DNA from: Panorpa germanica
Lineage: Eukaryota; Arthropoda; Insecta; Mecoptera; Panorpidae
Assembly (NCBI GenBank): GCA_963678705.1
Contig: OY783221.1
Location: 4,402,001-4,466,000, forward strand
Reading direction: 5' to 3'
DNA: 64,000 bases
This document shows positions 22,601 to 33,969 of this stretch, piece by piece. Under the pieces are notes generated by a model. The model had not been told where the DNA came from and searched no databases. It saw only the letters and a program-made list of their open reading frames with translations. The position numbers and the translations under genes were made by a program. Positions within the stretch are counted from its first letter, which is position 1. Every line of letters starts with the position of its first letter.

Positions 22601-25600
22601 CTTTTAGGAATCTTCTTCTTCGATATTATTTTAGCTAGGGACGTATATTCTGCTATTTAGTTCATTCTACCAGAATATTTAATTGCCCGGCAACGACAAA
22701 CTAACCAACTTTAGATGAAAATATATTTCTTTACCTAGTGCTTCCATTTTTGTATTAGATAGAGCAGTGGTTCTCAAAAAAACAGCCTGAGACAGTAACA
22801 TATTAAGAGTTTAGTAGCAGTTGAATTCTAGTTTCTATTTGTAATAACACGACTTGAGAAACTCTGTGCAGAAAGCAGCAACTAAAAAACATCCAATTTA
22901 CAAGATGATTCTTTTTTCCTTATGTTTTTCGTATTTCTTATCCTTTACTTTTGTACTTAACAATGTTTTGTTATTTTTAATTGTATATTTATTGTTATTA
23001 CTTAATTATATTATTTTAATTGTCCGTAAATATTAGTTGAAATTGAAATGGAATGTTGTCCTTGGTCTTTCTGTTTTTTAAACAATGAAGTAATAATTTA
23101 TCTAATTCAAGTTCAAATTCCCCTTTATTACCCAAAGTTGTTTATTATTTTGTATTCTTTTTCAAATAATTATCTTTTAAAAATGTCTTTATTTAGAGCA
23201 AAATGAACTGGAGCGAAAACTTGCGTTAACAGAATGACTCTGAAATATTTATTCTATAAAATATTATTATGATAAATCTGCAAATATTATTTAGAGGTTC
23301 AAGGATTTTAAGGACTCCATATATTAACTTTTCCATATAGATATACGTACATGTATATTTAGCAAAATATTTTGGGACAAAATCTATGTTTTCCGGTTTA
23401 GCATATGAAGGGAAGATGGTAGTAAAACGGGAAGGAATATTATACTATTGCGTCGAAGCGGTACTTTAACCGGAAGTAAGTGCGTTTTAGGAATTCCGCT
23501 AGATGATTTGTGCCACCTATTTACTTGTCCTAGAGCCAGTTAGGCGCCCGGCAATATATCAACCCTTATTGCAAGTTTCAATTCTCGGAATGATCATTGA
23601 ACTTGTAAGTAATATGGTAAATACGAAAATGTTTCGATCAAATTGCTGATAAAAGTGTTCAAAAAAGTCTGATGCCGTCGAGCAGGTGAATGTTGCATGA
23701 TCGTTCTCTTGGTAGTGTGCTACTGATACCTACTGATTATTTCGCCCACTGAGCATAATAAATTATCAAGCATGAAATCCTAAACAGAGCGCGATTGATT
23801 CTTTATTAGTAATCTTCCTCATTTTCAAAGAAATAGGCTTTCGCAACTTCTTGGAAGATCCTCTAGCGTTCTTTTAAATTTGGGCTTAGAGATACTTCGA
23901 CATTAAAATAATTCCGAAATTAAATTATTGTGTTTTCCAGTGGTGATGTCTTTACGAAACGCATCACTTAGCTTAAAATGTATCTTTTCCTTTAATAAAT
24001 CAGTTTATTTAAGGTACTAAATTCATCATTTGGTGAGTTATTTTTTGCTACTTATATAATACAATTATTCCATCTCCGGAAAACGAGCCCGGACTCAAGC
24101 ATAGCTGAGTGATAGAGTCTACAACATAACTAACTCGGCCAGGCAGAGAACAATTTAAAATTTAATTTACACTCGGGCTAAGTACACTTAAGGTGTTTAC
24201 GAGTAAATAAGATAGTGAAAGTTCATATATTTTGCATCAAATTGCATTTTCCATCCAGATAACTTCATCAATTCCTGATGCTTTTATGAACACGTATTTA
24301 TATTTTTATTCTTCTTCTTATAACTGGTGTATTAGTGTTGTTTTCTCAATGTGTGGTATAGTGTGTTATGTTTTATAATTTGTAAGGGTAAAAAATGTTA
24401 ACTGTCACTTTGAAGAAAAACGACTCCATCTATCTGGCAAATATGTTGTACTTTCAAAATAAATATTGTCAAAAAACTGACATAACTGTTTTTGAAAACA
24501 AAATGTTAAACTTTTTCTATATATCTTACTTTAACAGTTCAGTAAGTTTTTCTAAAACTCTTTATATGTTTTTACTTTTTTTTTCCTATATTTTTCTTCT
24601 GTGATTTTAAGAAAATGATATTTAAAAAATATGAAATAGTTTGAGAGTGTGACACATCATTACTTATGGATCTAATGTTTTTTATTCAGTGATTTTGGGT
24701 AAGGGAATGAAAGTGTCTATGAACTTTCTTGAATCAAATCGATATATATTGTTACATTAATTGGAGTACAGAAACTAATACTAATTGTCTTTTTAAGACA
24801 ATTTTCCAGGTTTAAAATATTGAATAATTAAATTCGAGAATAAAATTTCGAATTGTGCGTCACCACCATAAAGCTACCCCACCCTATATTATGCAAGTAA
24901 ACAAAAAATGTGTACTGCATTTATAAGGCATAGCAAGTAAAAAAGAAGGAACGAGAATCCTGAGCAACGTTCGTTAAATATCCATGCCTGTTTCATTAAG
25001 TCTGTGGGATTTCATTACAGGTTTGTTCGATGCACGCTGCAAGTTATATGTACATTAATCAAAGAGTAGATATAATTATAGACATTATTATTAATTAGTG
25101 TAATTAGTTAGATAAACATATTAAAAAATCAATTACACACGTACTTATATTACCGGATTTAATCGACTCCCTGGATACTCGGATTGCGATTGCGTGCAAA
25201 TGTGTTTTACGTGTTACATTCGTTTCCCACCATGGCGAAATATAGCGACCATAAATTTCTAATTCTAAACAGGTATATCTCAATCAAATTATTGCTTTTT
25301 AAGAAAATTAAAAATGCAATGGACATATTTTTTAATGAAGATTAAACACAATAAAAAAAAATGAACAAAAAAATGTTAAAAACTAAGAAACGGAAATGTT
25401 GCTTTTACGGTAGGTTTGTATGAGTATATTAATATATCATATTTCTTGCAAAGTTAATTCAGTTTGCAAATGAATGCTTAACTTGACGTCGTTACTTAAG
25501 TCTATAAGTTCATTAATTCTATTTTTATGTCTTCGTAAACTACAACAAGTTGGTAGTGCAGCCTTCAACACTTTAGACGCTGCTTTGTCTCATACATGCA

Positions 25601-26105
25601 AAAGTTTTATAAAAGACAATGATGGTCAAACACATCTTACTGTTACCATTCATAAATTACGATTATCATTTTTAAAACAACGTATACTTGTTATATACCA
25701 TGTGTAACCATTGCTGTGAACGAAACAAAAAATAACTCATTATAGTTTTTGTAAAATGAAATGTAAAGTAAAATTATAGTATAGAATAGATATTAAAGAA
25801 TTATAAATTATGTAATGCAAAATGTATATATTGTTTAAGTGCTAGTAACTATTGTAAGTTGATGCATTAGAAAAAAAACATTACAGAGAAAGAAAATATG
25901 ATAATAAGCTGATAGCTGCTAAATCTATACTAAGACAATAATAAAGAAAGTGTAAAAAATTAGTTTACAACAGTACTACTGTATAGACAAAAGTGAATTC
26001 TCAGATGTATCGCAAGAAGTCAGCTGCGAAAAATTTTGGTTAAACTAAAAAACCTAGTTGATTATCACGTGTGAAAACAAATTGTGGGATGTTAATTGGT
26101 AATGT
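19700..26105. other. AT-rich non-coding DNA
   Basis: No gene or clear repeat is supported over this stretch. The plus-strand frames at 22854-23036, 24395-24604 and 25474-25707 are short; the last is compositionally mixed (CLRKLQQVGSAAFNTLDAAL) but has no known motif or splice context. TAGCTGAGTGATAGAGTCT at 24102-24120 resembles a Pol III A box without a matching B box. AGGGCCCAGAGCCTGG near 19943 may be remnant hAT-like subterminal DNA. Confidence 0.45.
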
Positions 26106-26109
26106 TTTT

Positions 26110-26412
26110 GTAAACAAGAAGGTAAAGAAAAGAAGATGGTCGCGAGATTTAGACTAGGGAATGAAGAAAGAGGAAGTAGATATTAGAGTACAGAGGAATA
26201 GAAACTACGTACGATGTTTGGAAAAGGAAGTGGAAACATTAGAGCATATTAGACTCGACAAGGGAAGAAGAAGTAGGCGAGAGAAATAAAGCTAGATATA
26301 TAGTTTTAAGAAAGAAAAATGGTTTATGTAAGAAAATGAAATGTAGTCAGTTGAAGTTAATGCGAAAGAATATAATACCTAAGAGCACATATGTTAAATT
26401 AATAAATACATG
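26110..26412 (+). mobile_element. Degenerate LINE 3' fragment
   Basis: From the ATG at 26136 the plus strand reads MVARFRLGNEERGSRY and a stop. A shifted frame then restores CLEKEVETLEHIRLD, equivalent to the zinc-knuckle segment CGTEIETLEHSKFDC of the copy at 5616-5882, so a frameshift separates the two motifs. The second and last cysteines are not preserved. The 3' end (AATACC..GAGCAC..AATTAATAAAT, about 26378-26412) corresponds to the family terminus. It is a short, inactive copy. Confidence 0.6.
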
Positions 26413-26934
26413 TACATTATAACATAAATTGTACAAAAATTAATTGTGTGTATTATTATATTCTTATTATTCATAATAAGGGAATATTATTCATAAAATT
26501 TTTGCGAGTAAAGTTAAAACATTGAAATAAAATCAATAAAATCGCTCACTTTCATATTTTAGACCTCAGTTTGTCCACATTTGATACAAAGTATAACCAA
26601 TACACTCATAAACATATGTTCATATAAAGTGTGGCATGGTGAGCCGTTTTGTTCGGTTCCCGCAAAATTAGCATTCAGATTCATCAACGTCTAAAGAACA
26701 TGACAGCTGCCTTCTGGTTGTACCGCTGCTGCTGTTTCCTACCACATTTGCAGTTACAGCATGCGCTAACAACAACTCAAAAATTTTCGTAATATTTTAT
26801 AAGTACATGTACGTATATACCTTTTCACTTCAATGTTATTTATACATGTTAATCAATTATAAGATGTTATACGGTAATTAAAGGAAATATTGGGAAAAAC
26901 AAATTGTTTAAGTAAATTACAACCATTTGAACAT
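26413..26934. other. Spacer between two LINE fragments
   Basis: No gene seen. The two flanking LINE fragments lie in the same orientation about 520 bp apart. A short GC-richer patch at about 26640-26770 is unassigned. Confidence 0.4.
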
Positions 26935-27205
26935 TGCAAGTGGAACAGGAAAGTAAAGAAATTAGAATGATCCTAAGATACAGGCTAGAAAACCAAGAAA
27001 GAGGAGGTAAATATTGAAGAGGCGATGAAGAGATAAAATATTTGGCGAGGAAGATGAAAAGCTCGAGCATATGAGGAGTGGGTTCTGGGAGAACTGTTGC
27101 AAGATACGTAAGAAGGAATAAGATGGCCGAAGTAAGAAGGAGAGAAAAAGGAAGAAGAGTAACGGAAGGAAAAATTAATCAAATGAAATGTAAATTATTT
27201 AATAT
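26935..27205 (+). mobile_element. Degenerate LINE 3' fragment
   Basis: From the ATG at 26967 the plus strand reads MILRYRLENQERGGKY, stop, RGDEE; a shifted frame then gives DEKLEHMRSGFW, the relic of the LEH zinc-knuckle segment. The purine-rich section after it matches the other copies. The zinc-binding cysteines are lost. It is more diverged than the copies at 5337 and 60010. The minus-strand frames at 26867-27070 and 26985-27182 are shadows. Confidence 0.55.
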
Positions 27206-28700
27206 GCAACATTATGCTAATAGATAAACAGAAGATAGAAATAGAAGGATTTGAACCAATCCTTAGTTTTGTTCTTAAAAAATCTTTCCTGGAACAAGAC
27301 TTTTAGATAATGATAGAATTAATAGATAATGAATGCAAAACGAAGCTCCGGAAATATTTCAATGTTTAACCTGATCTACTAGTAAAACTTTCGTAAAATT
27401 GTATCCTTTTATGATATAGATTTACACATTGTATGAAGATTTTGCGATTGAGTACAATTATTGTTTTGATACATGAGGTACAGTACGTCGTACATCACTT
27501 TGAACAGTCCAAACTCTAATTCTGATATAACTTACGTGACGGTGACACTTTTAACATTTGTTAAGCTGAATCCCACTAGAAACAGAAGCACATACCTTAT
27601 ATACACATCCAAAACAAGTTTAATCCAGAGTTCAGACCGGCTTAGTGTTCAGTGTTCCTGTCCAAGTCCAACCATCTACCACTATCTACCAATACAACAC
27701 CATAACCAATGTGTTTCTCAAACTAAGATACATTTTTCTAAGGAATTTGTAAAATTGCTATAGCAACACTGGACTGTCTTAAGATAGTCTAATAGCTCAG
27801 TGCAGTCATGGAAACATAACGAAATACGTATATTTGCGACAATCATATCGACAAAATTATCTCTTTTGTTTAATCATTGCGGAAATAGACTCTAGTTTAG
27901 TCTCTAATGTGCGTGCGCTCTAATCCAGCTCAAAATCAATTATATATTTCAGCGAATTTTATTAATTGTGAGAAAAGGTTTCTCCTTACTTAAATCATAA
28001 TCAATATTATGTAAAAAATTGTCTAAAAAATAAGGCTGATTGGATTAATGCTGCAAATTCATTGCGGTTGAAAATTAGGAGAATTTCGATGCAGAATTGT
28101 CTCGAAGAATGGACTCAACTATTTTGTGCCATCTACAGAACGAGTTACACATCGTTAGCGTTTGTGAACTTCTGGTTTTAGAACAATGCATTATAGATGT
28201 GTCATCTATCTATGTATGTATGTTTGTATGTGTATGTAATATAGAACTCTCCAGGGCTTCAAGGATAAGCTTTAAGGTGTTTTGTTTTTAGTTTTTATCA
28301 AATGTCGATAAACTGAGCAGTGGACAGGACAGTACAGTACTAAAATAGTAAAACAAGGTACGTACATCCAAACAAGTATGTATGTGTATGTATATATGTA
28401 GTGGTATACACTTGTCCTTCCATATTGTATTGTCTAGTAAATCCTAAGCCCCAAAATCTAATGAAACCAAACTACATTAGGACTAGATGGTCTACAAGGG
28501 GATTACGGGTTGTTATGGCGAAGTACAACTGTGTTATTAGATTAATGAAGGGGGTTGTTTCTCTTTGATTCAAATATCAAAGGTATGAAGGTATTCTAAG
28601 GTGAAAAAACAGCAACGAACTTTGCTTTGCTTTCTTGTGGCTTTAAATGTATTATTAATAAATATTAATGACTATCTCAATTTTGATGAATTGTTATTAT
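27206..28700. other. Non-coding DNA
   Basis: No gene supported. The frames 27473-27763 and 28097-28291 are unremarkable. GTATGT-rich microsatellite-like sequence lies at about 28207-28240 and 28375-28400. Confidence 0.5.
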
Positions 28701-28817
28701 ATGTACAGGTTCAGGCAGCGGAGTAAGTACACGGAGGCAACGAGACAAATGAATAGATATGCAATGATTTATATGCTTATTTGGAACAAATTTATAAAGC
28801 GTGGGAGGAGAGGCTAA
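28701..28817 (+). CDS. Small basic open frame, doubtful
   Basis: An ATG-initiated 38-codon frame encodes a tyrosine- and arginine-rich peptide beginning MYRFRQRSKYTEATRQM and ending KRGRRG before a TAA. TATGTACAG immediately precedes its second half-codon and could act as a splice acceptor, so an exon reading is possible. GTAAGT at about 28722 could equally act as a donor. Frames of this length arise by chance, and nothing else supports expression. Confidence 0.15.
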   Translation: MYRFRQRSKYTEATRQMNRYAMIYMLIWNKFIKRGRRG

Positions 28818-31800
28818 GGAAAAATATTTTTCATTATTTACCCAGGGTGCTCAATTTGCATCTTTGTCCTGTTGTCCTATAAATGCCTAGTTAAAGTAAA
28901 AAATATTTTGGAAGAAAATTATTGATTTTACTAGATCTTTAATGTATTTATTTTTTGTTATTTATTAAAAGCGTTTTACACAACGTACTTTAGAAATCAT
29001 TATTTTTTAAAGGTAGCGCGTCGTATGTGTGCATATGTCAACACCGCAAACAAAGTGTAAAGCATTGATTTTAGTGTGATTTCTATGAATTGGAACTTAT
29101 CTGCTCTAAACCAAGGGTATACCCATCCATGACCACCTATTAAAGGTTAAAGGATAAAGTTTTTTTCTATTCTTTTTCTCTTCTGGCAACATACAAGTAA
29201 GCTGAATAAAATCTACATCATTTACCTCTTTCCTTGTCTACTAAACGGGTACGCGAATTAAAGTAAGCATTTTATTAGTTTAAAGAACGATTATCCGTGC
29301 CTACTAACTGCATTACGCTTTTAATAAATTTGCGTGATACAAACCGCTCATTTCAGAGTTTTCTACATGCTTCCACGCAAAAAACTCTAAACAACAATAG
29401 CAATCAATACATGTTACACATTCAATATATTTGGAGAACTTTTCAATTAAAACGATAACCGCTTTTTAATGAAGTTCAAAACTTCTATCAAATTAAAACA
29501 GGATGTTATAATTAGTATTTAAAACAAAAAGAGAAAAGGGACAATTTTTTAAAATTTAAATACAATAAAAAAATATCCTGTTATTTATAAACAATAATAA
29601 TTAATTATATATAATTAATATAAGTTATATTAAATTGAACTCTACTATTTATTATATTATGTACTATACACTCAATATATATAGAAAAATACCCTCCACG
29701 TTGATATAAGACAGGCGCCTAGCCAATAACGAGATAACTATAGAAAAATAGAGCATTCTGTAAATAAATAAATAAATACTATATAAATAAAAGATAATAA
29801 TAACATAAGCAAAAGAAGCTTATGGGTTGTGTATTGGAATATATAGTAGTAGTGGTATCATAGTGAGAGCATAGAGAGGTTGCACCATCTAGGTCTAGGC
29901 GAAGGCACTATAATACCTACATATACTATGACTAGTATAGCGGACTCACTGCCGGAGGGCTAAAAACATCATAAATGAAAGCAGAAAGTTATATTCATAT
30001 TCAAGTCATATATAAAACCTTATCACACGATAAAAACATTAAAAGAATATTTCAAAATTAATTTTAATAAATTTAAGAACGTGACTTATTAAATGGACCA
30101 TATTTTATTTTGTTTATATGTTGTAAAATTAAAATTTCGTTTAAAAAATTAATCCAAAGACACTGAATGAGTGACGCTTTAACTGTTCTTACTTAAGGAC
30201 ACAATAATTTAATTCATGTTTTCATGAAGGTAGAATATTTAAGACGCTAATATTTAAACTAAGATAACTGATTAGAATAATATCTTTTACTGACAATTAC
30301 ATTTCATTACATAAAAAACTTCATGAACTAAATAGCGATGAATACTAAAAAGTTTATTCTATTATATAGTTTTAAAACGTTATACATATTTTAAAACATG
30401 AATTGTTTTATTTATTTCAGAAATTGTTAATTTTATAGTAAAGATAATATATTGTCTGTAATATATTACGTTTAACATAATATTTATGCAAAAGGTTCAA
30501 CATTTTATCTTAAGTAAACCTCAAATACATCTAAGTCTCCAGTGGGTATAAATCAGCAATGTTATTGTTGGGATTTGCAAATTTAATCATATATTATTAA
30601 TCGGCAATGGTGTAGGATACATACATTTAAGCCTACCATACGATAATCGACAAATATACTATGTTATAATTCTTCTAACCAATTTAGGCGTAAGCAAAAT
30701 TTTGGATAGTGGATAAATTTTATGTTACTATAAACAAAAGTATTAAAATTAATGCATGGAATTAGTTTATATAGGAGGAGGCGAACGGAAAGGGAGAAGA
30801 AAAAGAACGATGAACACAGCAACACAGTGGAAGAAAACAAAGTAGGAAAGATTAAGAAGTAAGAAATAAGGACCTTTTACATATTTTGATTTACTGCTAT
30901 ATTTACTTCATTAGAACGTAAAACCAGAAAGCTAAACAATACAAATACGTAACATTTTATTCTACAATTTATTTTCATTTATTTTTAAATCGCTTAAGTA
31001 CAAGTATTACACATTGAATTTTTGATACTGAAATGAAAGTGTGATAGCGTCCTAATAGCTCGAGCTACATTCAGCTATCATCTGCTGTACAGCTGTCATA
31101 TGGTAAGCTGTGATACGAGTCAAACACGAGTTTTGTTGAAATATTTCGCATTTCAAGTGCTCTTATCCGATCAATTTTATGCTTCAAATACAGGATACTG
31201 ATTACATTAGAATCTGTCTATTTTAAAAATCAGCAAAAAATTAAAACTATTGCAAAAATGCAGCAGTAATATTCAGCAGTAAAGTATGCAGTATTTATTA
31301 GGTAACATTGTCTGCATTTTAATATTAAATTAAATGTAGTTCATCATGATTCATCAACGGGAAAAATAAAATTAATCCTTCAAACCTAATCAATTATCCA
31401 CTGTCAATTAAAAACATTAAAAAATGAACATAATACTTGTAATAAAATTTTTAATTTAATTTGATCTTTATATCTTTACGATATTTTTATGATCTAATAT
31501 TTTGAAATAACTAATTAAGAAAAACAGTTAAAAGACAGTTTTGTTCAGTTCAGTTTTTGTTTGAACCATATATTTCAAAGCGGACGTCGTTAAATTTGCC
31601 CCGCCTGCAAAATGTCGTTTATATACGTATACCTCAGGAAAAAAAAGATATATATGTACAAAACAACAAAATAATAAAAAAGATGAATAACGCATATCAT
31701 ATGTCAGAGGAGTTGAAGTTATATTTCCTTCTAATTATAATTTTGTTATCCTAATTTATTTCTTTTTAATTGTTTTCTTTGAAGCAGAAAAATAGCGACT

Positions 31801-31984
31801 TTGATCGATTATAAACCATCAAACAAATCGCTAGTTGCAAGTTCTTGCTATTCAAGCCAATTCACGATTAATCTCGAGCTAATTTTAAATAAGCTTCCGT
31901 GCAAAATCAATTGTATTTAGTCAAGGTTACCTTTTCCAGAGAACAAAACTCCTGCGAAATCCTTCCTAGTAGCAACAATAGTAA
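28818..31984. other. AT-rich non-coding DNA
   Basis: No gene supported. A short AAAT tandem run lies at about 29761-29777. A purine-rich patch at about 30775-30865 (plus) recalls the LINE purine tracts but carries no motif. The frame 31557-31754 is AT-biased and unsupported. Confidence 0.5.
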
Positions 31985-32227
31985 CAATTTGGCGAAGTGT
32001 CCCTTTTTGTGACTTTTCTATCACTATTTCCTTCAATTATAGTTCGCATCAACTTTATCTTCATTTGTATACCGACAGATGCAGTGGTTTCACCATTTGT
32101 AGCCGATAACATAGACATTTCATATGAACGACTGTGAGAAACTGAACTGTAAATGAACTCTTTCATGACACAAAAGTCATGCGCATCTTCAATATGATGG
32201 CAAAGTGACTCCAAAATGATTACTGGG
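31985..32227 (-). pseudogene. Coding remnant of unknown multi-copy family, copy B
   Basis: The minus strand is open from PVIILESLCHHIEDAHDFCVM through FIYSSVSHSRSYEM and TNGETTASVGIQ to MKIKLMRTIIEGNSDRK, ending in a cysteine/tyrosine-rich tail before a stop at about 31966. It pairs with copy A at 3872-4068. Copy B contains 17 extra codons (SLCHHIEDAHDFCVMKE) between ILE and FIY. Both copies keep the frame around this difference, which argues for a once-coding ancestor. The first in-frame ATG comes late, so the N-terminus is missing. The identity is unknown. Confidence 0.5.
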
Positions 32228-32725
32228 TTTTAGACTACGGATTAATTAATCCCCGATTCTAGCAAGCGGGATATAACCTAATATTTGACAGTCGGCCATA
32301 AATCTATGCCGTCAGACGGCCCTCGCAACAAGTTAGAGCATTAATATTCGGGGAATAAAATCTCCCGTTTTACAGTTCCTGCCCAAAATCATTCAATTGG
32401 AATATATACAGAAGATTTTGTCTTTTTTATAGGAATTAATTAATGTAATTCTTTTTGGTTGGACACTGTACAATATTCAAATTAACATTGCTCAGTCAAT
32501 CATGACTCTATATATATGTAATGTAGTTAAAACTTCCGGAACCGGAAAAAAATACAAAAAAAAAGAAGATGGAATCAAAATAATAGTGCGTAGAATTTAG
32601 AGACCAAGAAGTATGTCTTCTTCTTTTATGAATGTGATGATCCCAACACTATTTATAAAATTATACTACATTTTTAAACATAATTACACTTGACAGGTGT
32701 ATAACATGAAAAATAGGTAACTCGA
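32228..32725. other. Non-coding DNA
   Basis: GC-richer DNA at about 32230-32350 continues a weak resemblance to the region before copy A (CTAGAATCGGG against CTAGAAACATCGGG), so the copy A/B repeat may extend here. The remainder is featureless. Confidence 0.35.
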
Positions 32726-32781
32726 ATTAAACGTACCGTGGCGGTGTGGTGCGTAATAGTGACTATACAGAATGCCATAAA

Positions 32782-32835
32782 ATGAGAAATAAAGTCACAG
32801 CACTCACAGCGTTCGCAGAGGTACAGAGTTTACAG
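32782..32835 (+). other. Candidate coding exon with consensus donor
   Basis: ATG opens 18 codons (MRNKVTALTAFAEVQSLQ) that end CAG, directly followed by GTAAGGG, a good 5' splice site in phase 0. Without splicing the frame stops five codons later. Codon third positions are more GC-rich than the surroundings, and the frame is also open upstream to about 32728. No downstream acceptor or second exon can be assigned. It could be a first exon or chance. Confidence 0.2.
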
Positions 32836-32959
32836 GTAAGGGCGTTGTAAATGAGTCGAGCTATGGAAAAAAACCAAGTTTGTACAAGGTGTGAGGTACG
32901 ACGATGTCACGAGTTTAGAGATATCGGTGTTTGTTGATGTATTCTACATTTGTAGAAGC

Positions 32960-33780
32960 ATATATGAACGCTGTTATGCATTCATGTGTCAAGCGCCAGA
33001 TACTGGGATTTGAGAAAATTAACATTCTAGTTTTTCTAATTCAAATTGTTCAGATAAGAATATTTAGAATTATTTTTAGAATTATTCATTGGAATATCAT
33101 GAATTTAAAGAATAACTGATAAAATATAAAAAAATATTATTGCAAAATTCAATATGCTTAATTAAATTTGTAAAAATGTTTCAAAGTCTCTTGACACATA
33201 AAAGCAAATTAACTTATGGACTATTTATATTAATAAAATAATTTAAGGTTTATACTTCACAAATTAGAATTGGATTTTTATTGGAATTATTCTTTTATTA
33301 AATTTATCAACAGTGACATACGAACTTTTTATCAAAATTACATCAATAGTTTTTAAGTGATATTAATATATTCTAACATTGAAACGGAAGTTATAACAAA
33401 TTTCTCATCAATAAATTTCTAAATAATAATATGAAAATCGTGAATAAAAATTATTATTTTTTATTTATTTAAGGTAATATTATTTTTTAGTGCTCTTTTT
33501 GATTTATTATTACTGATTCTCATCTTCATCATCAGGATCAATGGCGAAGTCTAATGTGTTTCCTAATGCTTTAGGCGGATGAACCATTTTTGCAAAACGA
33601 GAATTCTGCATTGAAATATTGTAATAATAAGTTTAAGCTTTTACATCGAATGCAAATTTTTTTATGACATAGTTCATAAAAAATATTTTTATTTATTGTA
33701 TTAGAAACAACATTTCGTGCTTAACTCAATTTTTAATATTTTGGCGCTTGACACATGAATGCATAACAGCGTCCATATAT
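32960..33780. mobile_element. 39-bp inverted-repeat unit (arms 32960-32998 / 33742-33780)
   Basis: The left arm begins ATATATGAACGCTGTTATGC and ends GTCAAGCGCCA. The right arm is its reverse complement with one mismatch in 39. The enclosed DNA is 743 bp. Outside the arms the flanks do not match beyond the AT-rich ATATAT, which may itself be a short target duplication; a TA-type insertion is also possible. The arms match far better than expected for an old relic. The enclosed DNA holds an exon-like minus-strand segment (33510-33605) and no transposase. Either a non-autonomous transposon carrying host sequence or two separate inverted insertions could explain it. Confidence 0.65.
33510..33605 (-). 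CDS. Possible terminal exon encoding acidic C-terminus
   Basis: On the minus strand, TTTCAATGCAG precedes 31 codons reading NSRFAKMVHPPKALGNTL... and ending DPDDEDENQ, then TAA. An AATAAATAAAAA polyadenylation-like signal follows about 50 nt after the stop. The composition (proline pair, mixed polar residues, terminal acidic tail) and codon use look more protein-like than nearby chance frames. It could instead start at the ATG two codons upstream (MQNSRF) as a 33-codon frame. I do not recognise the protein. No upstream exon has been identified on this strand. It lies wholly inside the inverted-repeat unit 32960-33780, which raises the possibility of a captured gene fragment. Confidence 0.35.
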   Translation of the reverse strand, partial: NSRFAKMVHPPKALGNTLDFAIDPDDEDENQ

Positions 33781-33855
33781 TTATTTATATATACTTACTT
33801 TAAAGCCTTGCAATTATTATAATTATTATTATTTAATTCATTTAATGACGATATA

Positions 33856-33966
33856 ATGAGTCTTGGCACCGACGACTGTTATCATAAAAATAAACCTCAG
33901 GAGATCCACATCAAACGTGAAGGAAAGCGGGAGAAAAGGCGTACACACTCACCAAATGACAAATAA
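33856..33966 (+). CDS. Small hydrophilic open frame, doubtful
   Basis: A 36-codon ATG frame (MSLGTDDCYHKNKPQEIHI..., basic KREGKREKRR near the end, stop TAA) lies just outside the right arm of the inverted-repeat unit. The composition is gene-like, but the length is within chance. CATTTG|GTGAGT on the opposite strand could be a minus-strand donor instead, which would make this frame a shadow. Confidence 0.15.
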   Translation: MSLGTDDCYHKNKPQEIHIKREGKREKRRTHSPNDK

Positions 33967-33969
33967 ATC

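Noticed and set aside
24102..24120. Pol III A-box-like sequence TAGCTGAGTGATAGAGTCT
   Set aside because: No B box at the expected distance and no foldable tRNA; kept only as a note in the interval entry.
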